Source of the DNA: Pedobacter psychrotolerans
GTDB lineage: Bacteria; Bacteroidota; Bacteroidia; Sphingobacteriales; Sphingobacteriaceae
Direction: 5' to 3'
DNA length: 64,000 bases
Assembly: GCF_004340665.1 (NCBI RefSeq)
Contig: NZ_SLWO01000008.1
Location: 1 to 64,000, forward strand
Shown here: piece by piece, positions 15,232 through 23,404 of the stretch
How positions within the stretch are numbered: position 1 is the stretch's first letter
Layout of the letters: the number at the start of each line of letters is the position of its first letter
Translations under genes and position numbers: made by a program
The notes under the pieces: model-generated
What the model saw: only the letters and a program-made list of their open reading frames with translations
Database searches by the model: none
What the model was told of the DNA's origin: nothing

Positions 15232-16452
15232 TTGAATTTCGAATATTTCATAGCCAGCCGTATAGCCATTAAATCAGAGCGAACTTTTTCAAAGTTAATT
15301 GTACGCATTGCTATTGCAGGTGTGATGCTTAGCCTGGCTGTCATGATCTTGTCTATTGCCATCATAAAAGGTTTTAAAACCGAAATTCAGGATAAGGTGA
15401 GGGGCTATCTTGGTGATGTACAGATTACCCGATATGATCTGAATAATTCCTTTGAGCATTCGCCATTTGTGTTAGATGCAGAAACAAAAAAACAATTAAA
15501 GGATAATCCTGAAATCGATTTTTATTATCCTTTTGCCACCAAACCTGCTATTCTTTCTGCCAATAATGAAATTGAAGGGATTAACTTTAAGGGGGTAGAT
15601 AAAAATTACAACTGGAATTATATTAAACAGCATATCATTAGCGGTACCATCATCGATTTTTCGGATAGTACTGCTGCCATGCAGGAATTGCTCATTTCCA
15701 ATTATACGGCCAACAGGTTAAAACTTAAAACCGGAGATGATTTTATCATGTACTTTGTACAAAACCAGTTAAGACCCAGGAAATTTAAAATAGTTGGCGT
15801 TTATGATATTGGTGTTGAAGATATAGACAAAGGATTTGTACTTGGAAACCTGAATATTATTAAGCGGTTAAACAACTGGAAACCAGATGAAATTGGTGGC
15901 GTTGAAATCAGAATTAAAGATTTTAACAAGTTAAAGTCCGTTGCTGATGGAATTTTTGAGGAATTACCTCAAAATCTCAGGTCATTTTCCATTAAAGAAA
16001 ATTTCCCGAACATATTTACCTGGTTGGGTTTGCTGGATGTAAATACCAGGGTGTTGCTTATTCTAATGTTGATTGTTGGGGTAATTAATATGGTTACTGC
16101 ATTATTGATTATGATTTTAGAACGCACCAATATGATTGGTATGCTTAAATCTTTCGGTGCCAGTAATTGGTCGATTATGAAAATATTTTTGTTTAATTCG
16201 GCTTATTTAATTGGAATTGGCTTATTGCTGGGTAATATACTTGGGTTAGGTCTGGGCTTTTTTCAACAATCGACTCATATTTTTAAGCTTAATCAGGCAT
16301 CTTACTTTTTGGCCTATGCGCCTATCGAGTTTCATTTTATTGATGTAGTGGCGTTGAACCTGGTAACTATAGTGGTGTGTTTGGCAGTATTAATCATTCC
16401 GTCTTTACTCATTAGTAAAGTATCTCCATTAAAAGCCATCAGGTTTAAATAA
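15232..16452 (+). CDS. ABC transporter permease, LolC/LolE or FtsX-like
   Basis: A 406-residue inner-membrane protein with one N-terminal TM helix (about 26-48), a large periplasmic domain (about 50-265) and three C-terminal TM helices, ending SKVSPLKAIRFK, the FtsX/MacB/LolC layout. LolC/E-type permeases extract lipoproteins from the inner membrane. The frame starts at TTG (15232-15234), which puts the usual NFEYFIASRIA at the start; no in-frame ATG is available upstream. No ATPase gene is adjacent, so its LolD-like partner must be elsewhere. Confidence 0.8.
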   Translation: MNFEYFIASRIAIKSERTFSKLIVRIAIAGVMLSLAVMILSIAIIKGFKTEIQDKVRGYLGDVQITRYDLNNSFEHSPFVLDAETKKQLKDNPEIDFYYPFATKPAILSANNEIEGINFKGVDKNYNWNYIKQHIISGTIIDFSDSTAAMQELLISNYTANRLKLKTGDDFIMYFVQNQLRPRKFKIVGVYDIGVEDIDKGFVLGNLNIIKRLNNWKPDEIGGVEIRIKDFNKLKSVADGIFEELPQNLRSFSIKENFPNIFTWLGLLDVNTRVLLILMLIVGVINMVTALLIMILERTNMIGMLKSFGASNWSIMKIFLFNSAYLIGIGLLLGNILGLGLGFFQQSTHIFKLNQASYFLAYAPIEFHFIDVVALNLVTIVVCLAVLIIPSLLISKVSPLKAIRFK

Positions 16453-16491
16453 TCAAGATGCTTCCGCTTTAATTTCGAAATTAGTACAAAA

Positions 16492-16527
16492 AATTAATGC
16501 GGCAATGAAATCATCGCCGCATTAATT
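16492..16527 (+). terminator. Terminator hairpin after the permease gene
   Basis: A 12-bp perfect stem, aattaatgcggc (16492-16503) with gccgcattaatt (16516-16527). Confidence 0.65.
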
Positions 16528-16631
16528 ATCATTATAACTAATTGCCATTTGAGCTTCGCTCCATCCAGAGTGAATACTCAGGCTTTAACTAACCATTCCA
16601 AAATTGGAATAGCACTAAGAATTAAGATTTT

Positions 16632-17558
16632 TTATAAAATATAGTAAGAACCTACTGATGCCAGTTCTGTCTGTGGTTTATCTTCATATAGCTGATCATC
16701 ATTCAGCATTTGCAGCAAATCTCTTTCTATGTTTCTGCATATGGTTGTTGTTGGCGTATCTGTAGGCTTATTTTCAAAAGGATCCTGAAGATGAACGGCC
16801 ATTTTTTCTACCAGTAAAAAGAACGCTGCAATGGCGACAACCAGTGGTACTTCCATGTATCCAAAATATTCTATTAACCCAAAAGGTAATAACACGATAA
16901 ATAGATGGATAGACATGTTGATGTATTTACTATAGGTTACTGGGAAAACGGTATTTTTAATCCGCTCAGAGCCGCCCATGTGGTTACATAACGCCGTAAT
17001 TGATTTATCAATTTCAATCTGCTGATACTTGTTAATCCAGCCTTCACTAAGTGCTTTTTTCAAATCCATGCCATGCAACTCCAATAAAGAGGTGGTTACA
17101 TTTCTGCGTTTTTTGATAAACGCAAGCTCTTCTGCACTTAAATATTCTTCCAATCCTTTACGGGCATTAAAGCCTCTAAGTGATTGACTTAGCGAATAAC
17201 ACCAGCCAATTTGTCTTTTAATAAAACGCTGTTTAAATGTTTCCACTTCATCTAAACCATATGGGTTTTCTACAAAGGATAAAATCTGACGGGATATAGA
17301 CCTGGAATCGTTTACAATGGCGCCCCAAAGTGTACGTGCTTCCCACCATCGGTCATAAGCCTGGTTTGACCGGAAAGCCAGGAGCAGGGAAATGATGGTT
17401 CCGAGTAGGGCCGGTACGGCCACTGGAATGGAAATGCGGGTAACATGGAAATTTTGATAAAGCACAACAATGCCTACAGAATAACTGATCACAAAAAGTA
17501 GTTCTGATTTGATCTTTCCAAAGATGTATGTGAGCGGAATGTTATTTCGTAGTAGCAT
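16632..17558 (-). CDS. Bestrophin-family (UPF0187) anion channel
   Basis: A 308-residue membrane protein with the hallmark RSNQAYDRWWEARTLWGAIVND segment after two N-terminal TM helices, and two further TM helices near 215-250. Bacterial bestrophins form pentameric channels; some family members conduct chloride, others cations. It ends in a hydrophilic tail. The Usp-like gene lies 26 bp upstream on the same strand, so the two are probably co-transcribed; a link between stress signalling and ion flux is possible but not shown. Confidence 0.85.
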   Translation of the reverse strand: MLLRNNIPLTYIFGKIKSELLFVISYSVGIVVLYQNFHVTRISIPVAVPALLGTIISLLLAFRSNQAYDRWWEARTLWGAIVNDSRSISRQILSFVENPYGLDEVETFKQRFIKRQIGWCYSLSQSLRGFNARKGLEEYLSAEELAFIKKRRNVTTSLLELHGMDLKKALSEGWINKYQQIEIDKSITALCNHMGGSERIKNTVFPVTYSKYINMSIHLFIVLLPFGLIEYFGYMEVPLVVAIAAFFLLVEKMAVHLQDPFENKPTDTPTTTICRNIERDLLQMLNDDQLYEDKPQTELASVGSYYIL

Positions 17559-17584
17559 AATAAATGGTCTTTGTTCGTGAATAA

Positions 17585-18082
17585 TTAAGCATTAAACTCT
17601 TGTAAGTGTGCTTCAGGGATACGGGTTTCTATCAGGTTTTCCTGAACATGAAGTTTCATGATGTTTAAATAAAGTACTTCGCAACCTGATCGTTCTGTTA
17701 AAAACTTCGGATCAATGCTGTATTTATTTAATGCGATAAAATTATACTCCTTAGGGTAAGCGATATAGGAAACATCAAATGCTTCTATAAAATTTTTAAA
17801 GGCTGATACGGTACTTCCATAAAAATATTCAATTCCGATGGCATTAATGTGATTTGGATACCGTTTCTTATAAGCTTCTAATTTTTGATAAAAGTCATCA
17901 CTTACATTTTCATAATCGCGACTCCGGCGACTTAACATCAGCATGTCTGTAATTGAATCTGATAACTTGAAGGCATGTAAAAATATAATGTTCAAGATCT
18001 CATTAGGCTGTGCTTGTACAAGCGCATCAATAATCTTGGTGCTTTCTAAGTTGAAGTCGGTGGGTACTAATACTGTTTTCAT
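17585..18082 (-). CDS. Universal stress protein-like protein
   Basis: A 165-residue soluble protein. It begins MKTVLVPTDFNLESTKIIDALV, the first strand and helix of the UspA fold, and continues with alternating strand/helix pattern (LNIIFLHAF; YIAYPKEYN). The Gly-rich ATP-binding loop G-x2-G-x9-G-S/T seen in ATP-binding Usps is not visible, so it may be a non-nucleotide-binding member. It precedes the bestrophin gene in the same orientation. Confidence 0.6.
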   Translation of the reverse strand: MKTVLVPTDFNLESTKIIDALVQAQPNEILNIIFLHAFKLSDSITDMLMLSRRSRDYENVSDDFYQKLEAYKKRYPNHINAIGIEYFYGSTVSAFKNFIEAFDVSYIAYPKEYNFIALNKYSIDPKFLTERSGCEVLYLNIMKLHVQENLIETRIPEAHLQEFNA

Positions 18083-18219
18083 TGCTCACTTGATTAAATA
18101 GATGAATAATTAATACAAGTTTAGGCCAATGTTATTATAGCCAGATAAGAATGAGATTAGAATACCATTAGAATTGTGATGGTAGGTGAAGTGTGAACGC
18201 AAATATAGAAAATATTGTA

Positions 18220-19575
18220 CTATACGCTAATTAAAGGCAACATTATTTTAATTTCAGTTCCAATTCCTTCTTGTGATTTGATCGAGATACTGCCTCTGTG
18301 GAGCCGAATAATATTCAATGATAATGGTAAGCCCACGCCATAACCTTTGTAATCATTGGTGTTTGATGCACGGTAGAAAGGTTCAAAAATATGCTGAATA
18401 TCTGTTTGGGGAATGCCAATACCCCTGTCAGTTACAGCGATGGAGAGTGTTTTGCCTGTACTTTCAATTCCAATACTGACTAAATTTTCGTTGGAATATT
18501 TGCAGGCATTACTCACTACATTGGATATAGCCAGTTTAATTAAATTCTTATTGACTTTTAAAGTCAGCAACGCTTCATCTTCCGGTAATTTACTGAAGTC
18601 GATTTGAATATTACTATTGGGATATACCTGGTTCACTGATCCTTTAATTTCCCAGAGCAATTCATCCATCCGCACTTCTTCCCAAGGTTGATTTTTACCA
18701 TTAAAACCAGATTGTGCGAGGCCAAGTAAACTGGTTAAAATATGTTCCAGCCTTTCTGCTTCATCTTTTATTCTGGATAGTGCCTTATGCTGATGATGCA
18801 GTTCCTGATTTGGTTTCATGGCCAGTTCTACCTCAGCACTAATTACCGTTAAGGGTGTTCGAAGCTCATGTGATGCATTACTGATGAAGTTATTTTGAGT
18901 TTCGAAGGCCGTTTCCAGTCGGTTCAACATATTGTTAAAGGTTTGTGCGAGTTGCGACATTTCATCACTTCCTTTTTTAACGTCCAGGCGCATGTGCAAA
19001 TTTTCGGCTTTAATTTTTTTTACACTTTTGATGATGTTTCTGAGTGGGGTAAGCATATAATCAGAAAACTTCCAGCCCACTACAAAGGAGAGGATTATGG
19101 AAAGGAAGAAGCCAATAATCAGGATTTTTTGCAAGTCTTCCAGTTCCCTGAACCCAAAAGGATCATTTGCTGAAATGATTACGATGTAGCCACCCTTAGA
19201 AGTTTTAAAGTATTTTCCGGCATAAAAATGATTTTCGAAACGATAGCGGGCCATTAAACCCGCATCAATCTTCTTATAAAAACTCTTTGGCAATTCTCGA
19301 TCTAATTGCGAAGTGGTTTTTTTGGGATCAATAATAAATTCTCGTTCAGATGGAAGACGCTCCAGGTATTGATTGCGCATTTTGGCATAAACACTGTTAT
19401 TATCATCTTCATACAATTTAATTTGTGCCGCAATATTAACCCTGGCCTCTAAGCGCTTGTAAAAATCTTCAAAGGCGAACTCATTTGAAAAATACCACAC
19501 AAAACCACTTAATAAAGAAATGATTACCGCCGATAAGATGGCGAAAAGTAAAGTGATTTTTTGGGCGATTTTCAT
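18220..19575 (-). CDS. Sensor histidine kinase
   Basis: A 451-residue inner-membrane kinase. TM helices lie near 7-29 and 150-170 with a periplasmic sensor domain between, then HAMP (about 171-224), HisKA with ISNASHELRTPLT (phospho-acceptor His236) and HATPase_c with N-box SNACKYS and GVGLPLSLNIIRLH. The periplasmic domain shows no recognisable ligand family. It overlaps the response regulator stop (TAATG) and is translationally coupled. The layout resembles CusS-type metal-responsive kinases, but the signal is unknown. Confidence 0.9.
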   Translation of the reverse strand: MKIAQKITLLFAILSAVIISLLSGFVWYFSNEFAFEDFYKRLEARVNIAAQIKLYEDDNNSVYAKMRNQYLERLPSEREFIIDPKKTTSQLDRELPKSFYKKIDAGLMARYRFENHFYAGKYFKTSKGGYIVIISANDPFGFRELEDLQKILIIGFFLSIILSFVVGWKFSDYMLTPLRNIIKSVKKIKAENLHMRLDVKKGSDEMSQLAQTFNNMLNRLETAFETQNNFISNASHELRTPLTVISAEVELAMKPNQELHHQHKALSRIKDEAERLEHILTSLLGLAQSGFNGKNQPWEEVRMDELLWEIKGSVNQVYPNSNIQIDFSKLPEDEALLTLKVNKNLIKLAISNVVSNACKYSNENLVSIGIESTGKTLSIAVTDRGIGIPQTDIQHIFEPFYRASNTNDYKGYGVGLPLSLNIIRLHRGSISIKSQEGIGTEIKIMLPLISV

Positions 19576-20252
19576 TATTTCTCTTTTAAAACATAGCCTA
19601 GGCCAACAGCGGTATGTATGAGTTTTTGATCTGCGTTTTTATCGATTTTTTTGCGCAGATAGTTCACATAAACATCCACTACGTTGGTGCCGAGATTGAA
19701 ATCAATATCCCAAACGTTTTCAAGGATATCAATTCGTGATAGAATTTTGCCTTTATTTTTAGCCATGTATTCTAATAGGCGATATTCGGTTGCAGTGAGT
19801 ACAATGTCGGTTTTGTTGCGGTTAATGGTTTTTGCGCTGAGGTTGATTTGTAAATCAGCAATGCTGATAATCTGATCGAGGTTAACTGTTCCGTGATAAC
19901 GCCTCAAAAGCATTCTGATTCTGGCAAAAAGTTCGGCAAATTTAAATGGTTTGATCAGGTAATCATCAGCGCCATTGTCTAACCCATTAACTACATTTTC
20001 AGTAGTGCCTAAAGCGGTAAGCATGATTATTGGTGTAGTGGGTTTAAGAGCTTTAATGATTTTACAAAGCTCAAGACCGTTTATGCCGGGTAACATGATG
20101 TCCAGAATAATCAAATCGAAATGATTTTCGATAGCCATTTGTTTACCAATTAAGCCGTCGGGAGCAATACTCACTGTAAAGCCTTCATCTGTTAAACCTC
20201 TTGAAATTACCGAAACCACATTTGGCTCATCTTCTACTACTAATAAATTCAT
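19575..20252 (-). CDS. OmpR/PhoB-family response regulator
   Basis: A 225-residue two-domain regulator. The receiver domain has acidic residues at the N-terminus, phospho-acceptor Asp51 (FDLIILDIMLPG), the conserved Thr in MLTALG and Lys in LIKPF. The C-terminal winged helix contains LTATEYRLLEYMAKNKGKILSR and VDVYVNYLRKKID. It is first in the operon with the histidine kinase. A TATTTTGCCC stretch just upstream of its start on the minus strand is close to, but one base short of, a -7 box. Confidence 0.9.
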   Translation of the reverse strand: MNLLVVEDEPNVVSVISRGLTDEGFTVSIAPDGLIGKQMAIENHFDLIILDIMLPGINGLELCKIIKALKPTTPIIMLTALGTTENVVNGLDNGADDYLIKPFKFAELFARIRMLLRRYHGTVNLDQIISIADLQINLSAKTINRNKTDIVLTATEYRLLEYMAKNKGKILSRIDILENVWDIDFNLGTNVVDVYVNYLRKKIDKNADQKLIHTAVGLGYVLKEK

Positions 20253-20434
20253 TTAGGGCAAAATAATTGTAAAAATTGCGGATTTACAAAATCTAAATTC
20301 ACGTAATTTTCCAATATAATTGTTTTCAATGAAAGGAAGGCATAATTATTTGCAGTTTTCGCTTAAACGGTTACAGAAAGCCCTCGATTCAACCATCCTT
20401 TAGTTTTTGCTTAGATTTAAATCAGGAAAATTGA

Positions 20435-20971
20435 TCAAATGCCTTTTTCTGATTGTTCTTTTAAAGATTTTAATCCGTTTTCGAAATCTTTTCCAATCAT
20501 GTTATTCATACTCACGAAAACACACATCCATTTACTGATCATATTATGGTCTCCACTCATTGTCCAGGTTACTTTGTTGCCATTTCCTTCTGGTGTGATC
20601 TCGAATTTAGTATCGGCAACACTCTCAAAAGGCTCGAAAAATTTAAGTTCCATATCAACCAGTCTATTTGGTGTAACAGTTAAGATTTTCATGTAACCTG
20701 ATCCAGTCTCTTTACCCTTCCATTCGTATAGGTGATTTGGTAACATAGGTTTTCCGGAAAACTTTACTTTTGCTGATGGTTCCATTTTTGCCCATGGATT
20801 CCATTTATAGAATTCATTAAAATCGGCAATGTTTTTATAAATGAGTTGATCAGGTGCATTGATCATTGTAGAGCGGTTTACCGTGTAGTTTTTTGGAAGG
20901 AAGAACGAACCTACCACGAATACAATCGCCAGTGCGAGGATAATGCCAATCAGGATTTTTAAGAATTTCAT
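20435..20971 (-). CDS. SRPBCC (START-like) family protein with N-terminal anchor
   Basis: A 178-residue protein: an N-terminal hydrophobic helix (LKILIGIILALAIVFVVGSF) followed by a polyketide cyclase/SRPBCC domain (NRSTMINAPDQLIYKNIADF, FYKWNPWAKMEP, DMELKFFEPFESVADTKF). Such domains bind hydrophobic ligands. The anchor puts it at the membrane. No ligand or pathway can be named. Confidence 0.8.
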   Translation of the reverse strand: MKFLKILIGIILALAIVFVVGSFFLPKNYTVNRSTMINAPDQLIYKNIADFNEFYKWNPWAKMEPSAKVKFSGKPMLPNHLYEWKGKETGSGYMKILTVTPNRLVDMELKFFEPFESVADTKFEITPEGNGNKVTWTMSGDHNMISKWMCVFVSMNNMIGKDFENGLKSLKEQSEKGI

Positions 20972-21026
20972 ATTGAGTTTATTTGGTTAAATAAATTTAA
21001 TATAAAATGCTCAAAATCAAAGTGTT

Positions 21027-21419
21027 TTAAACGATGTTAATTTTTGATTGAGGAGAATTAATTTTGAAATGCATTAAATCAGCAATAGATTGTGCTTTTT
21101 GCTTAATTGTTTCTGCATTTTCGCCGGCGAATAATTCATCTACGGTATTAAAGAAAATCATCTTCCAGGTCTTAAATTCTTCTTCTTTCAGCGGCGCGTG
21201 TTGATTTAAAGAGAAGTGCGTCAACATGGGGTTGCCTTTATAAATGGCTTTGCCAAAGAGAATGCTTTCCCAGAAATCGTACATTTTAGGCAAATGGTGA
21301 GACCAGTTTACATTTGCTATTTGGGTAAAAATAGGGCCAATGGTTTGGTTATCTTGTACTTTACTGTAAAAACAATCAACTAAAAGGATAATGTCAGCTC
21401 TGTTTTCAATGTCTTTCAT
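21027..21419 (-). CDS. Group III truncated haemoglobin
   Basis: A 130-residue haem protein of the 2-on-2 globin class. The order I-x-x-L-V-x-x-F-Y near residue 10-18, PIF, FWESILFGKAIYKGNPM (49-65) and HFSLNQHAPLKEEEFKTW matches group III trHbs; His74 is the likely proximal haem ligand. These proteins bind O2 or NO and are linked to nitrosative or redox stress. It stands alone, between the SRPBCC gene and the aspartic protease-like gene. Confidence 0.85.
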   Translation of the reverse strand: MKDIENRADIILLVDCFYSKVQDNQTIGPIFTQIANVNWSHHLPKMYDFWESILFGKAIYKGNPMLTHFSLNQHAPLKEEEFKTWKMIFFNTVDELFAGENAETIKQKAQSIADLMHFKINSPQSKINIV

Positions 21420-21493
21420 AATGCCAATTCTGCTTTAACAAATATCCTTATAACATGACGTTTAAAAAGTGATGACCATCATTATTGCATTAG

Positions 21494-21919
21494 CTATTTG
21501 TAAAGCCTCATTAAAAGTTTACTGTAGTGAATAACAGCTTTATATTGCATCAGGATATCACCGCCAATAATGCCAACGATAGGTGGATGCCCAAATTGCT
21601 GGTAAGTTTCACTAACCGATTGCAAATCGAAGGCAACTGTTTCGTAGTTTTTTATTTTTAAGGCACCAATTTTAACTTCGGGGATAGTTGCTTGTATAGT
21701 TGTAGTGGTGGTAAAGAGCGTTGCGGCATTTATTTCTTCTGACACCTGAAGTGTCTCGGAGAGGTGTTTTTCAATGATGGCTTTATCAAATACACTTCTG
21801 GATGCACCTGTATCTAATACTGCGAAATGCGTTTCGTTAAAAACAATAATTTCCACCAGAAGGTGGAAACCATCATCTTGTAGGTTTATAAGTTTAAGTG
21901 GTATGGATATAGATTTCAT
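21494..21919 (-). CDS. Retropepsin-like aspartic protease domain protein
   Basis: A 141-residue single-domain protein. It carries FAVLDTGASRSVFDK, with the catalytic D-T-G-A at 36-39, and a C-terminal HPPIVGIIGGDILMQYKAVI flap/ILG-like motif, as in the retroviral-type pepsin fold. Active enzymes of this size work as dimers. It lacks a signal peptide, so it should be cytoplasmic. The tandem repeat block at 21925-22225 lies directly upstream of its start. Confidence 0.75.
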   Translation of the reverse strand: MKSISIPLKLINLQDDGFHLLVEIIVFNETHFAVLDTGASRSVFDKAIIEKHLSETLQVSEEINAATLFTTTTTIQATIPEVKIGALKIKNYETVAFDLQSVSETYQQFGHPPIVGIIGGDILMQYKAVIHYSKLLMRLYK

Positions 21920-21924
21920 TTACG

Positions 21925-22225
21925 ATTTTTACCATATAAGACGTATAAGGCTCCTTTAAGTAAGTTGAATTAAATAGTTAAAGGTTTCTCAGGTGGTTAA
22001 TATGTTTTTTACCATATAAGACATGTAAGTTCATTTAAGTAAGTTGAACTAAATAGTCAAATTCTCAGTTGTTTAATATGTTTTTTACCATATAAGACAT
22101 GTAAGCTCATTAAGTAAATTGAAATAAATAATTAAAGCCTCAGGTGGTTAATATGTTTTACAAGATAAGACATATGAGTCCATTTAAGTAAATTGAATTA
22201 ATATACTCTCTAGTTGTTAAAATGA
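21925..22225. repeat. Imperfect tandem repeat, four copies of 73-80 bp
   Basis: Copies begin at 21931, 22011, 22087 and 22160 with the core accatataagacatgtaag, then catttaagtaagttgaa, then a segment ending gtggttaatatg. Periods are 80, 76 and 73 bp. The copies diverge by small indels, the last one most. The block fills the 318-bp gap between mdh and the retropepsin-like gene; no ORF or RNA gene is evident in it. Confidence 0.85.
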
Positions 22226-22237
22226 TTAATTCAAGGG

Positions 22238-23176
22238 TTATACCAATTTCATTTCTGCTAATACACTATTCATATTTCTAACAGCTTCTGCGCTTTTATT
22301 AAATGCAGCTTGTTCGGTTTCCGTCAATTTAAAATCAATAATTTTTTCCCAGCCGTTGCGTCCGATAATTACCGGGACACCCAGGCAAATATCATGTTGT
22401 CCATACTCGCCTTCTAAAGAAACACAGCAGGTAAATAGTTTTTTCTCATCGCGAACAATGGCTTCTACTAAAGCTGCGCCTGCTGCACCGGGAGCATACC
22501 ATGCTGAAGTGCCAATTAATCCGGTTAGTGTTGCGCCACCAATCATGGTATCAGCCGCCACTTGATCAAGCGTAGCTTGATCTAATAAATTACTGACAGG
22601 TAAGCTTTGGTAAGTCGCCAGACGGGTTAAAGGGATCATCGTTGTATCACCGTGACCACCAATTACGAAGCCTTGTAAATCATTCGGGTTGCAATCTAGT
22701 GCCTGCGACAAATAAAATTTGAAACGGGAGCTATCTAAAGTTCCACCCATGCCGATGATTCGGTTCTTAGGTAATCCTAAAGATTTTAATGCCAGATACG
22801 TCATTGTATCCATTGGATTACTGATCACAATAATAATTGCTTTGGGAGAAAATTTTAGGATGTTTTCTGCCACACCTTTTACAATGCCTGCATTAATTCC
22901 AATTAAATCTTCACGGGTCATTCCAGGTTTACGAGGCAATCCTGAAGTAATCACTACCACATCCGAACCAGCCGTTTTACTGTAATCATTAGTTACACCG
23001 CTGATTTTTGTATCGAAACCCAACAGCGTAGCCGTTTGCATCATGTCTATTGCTTTACCTTCGGCAAAACCTTCTTTGATATCCAGTAAAACGAGTTCGT
23101 TTGCTAATTCCCTGCGGGCAATATTATCTGCACAGGTAGCACCAACAGCGCCTGCACCTACAACCGTTACTTTCAT
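22238..23176 (-). CDS. mdh: Malate dehydrogenase
   Basis: Oxidises malate to oxaloacetate with NAD in the TCA cycle. It is 312 residues, LDH-like (type 3) MDH. The N-terminus has the GAGAVGATCA nucleotide-binding loop; LPRKPGMTRED has the arginine that selects malate over lactate, and VIGGHGDTTMIPL holds the catalytic His. The ISNPMDTMTYLALK segment is standard. It is complete and monocistronic. Confidence 0.95.
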   Translation of the reverse strand: MKVTVVGAGAVGATCADNIARRELANELVLLDIKEGFAEGKAIDMMQTATLLGFDTKISGVTNDYSKTAGSDVVVITSGLPRKPGMTREDLIGINAGIVKGVAENILKFSPKAIIIVISNPMDTMTYLALKSLGLPKNRIIGMGGTLDSSRFKFYLSQALDCNPNDLQGFVIGGHGDTTMIPLTRLATYQSLPVSNLLDQATLDQVAADTMIGGATLTGLIGTSAWYAPGAAGAALVEAIVRDEKKLFTCCVSLEGEYGQHDICLGVPVIIGRNGWEKIIDFKLTETEQAAFNKSAEAVRNMNSVLAEMKLV

Positions 23177-23351
23177 ATAGCTATATTTTAATGGTTTGCT
23201 TAAATATTAATCGAAGGTAGAAATAAATATAAGGTTAAAGAATCCTTTTATATAACTTTATTATGCCAAACCTGATCGGTTTTTAAAACTTATAAGGTTT
23301 ATTTATGAGGTTTGTTGATAATTTGCTGACAACATCCGCCTTCAAATTCCC

Positions 23352-23359
23352 TATTTTTG
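23352..23359 (+). promoter_or_regulatory. Putative -7 box of dnaE
   Basis: TATTTTTG matches TAnnTTTG, 45 nt before the ATG at 23405. A TTTG at 23322-23325 lies upstream but is spaced slightly too far for a standard -33 element. Confidence 0.45.
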
Positions 23360-23404
23360 AAAAACCGTTATGATTCCCGAACGGCTAATTCTTGACAATA
23401 CAAT

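Noticed and set aside
21925..22225. CRISPR array
   Set aside because: Repeats are long (73-80 bp), imperfect and adjacent, without spacers of constant length, and no cas gene is present.
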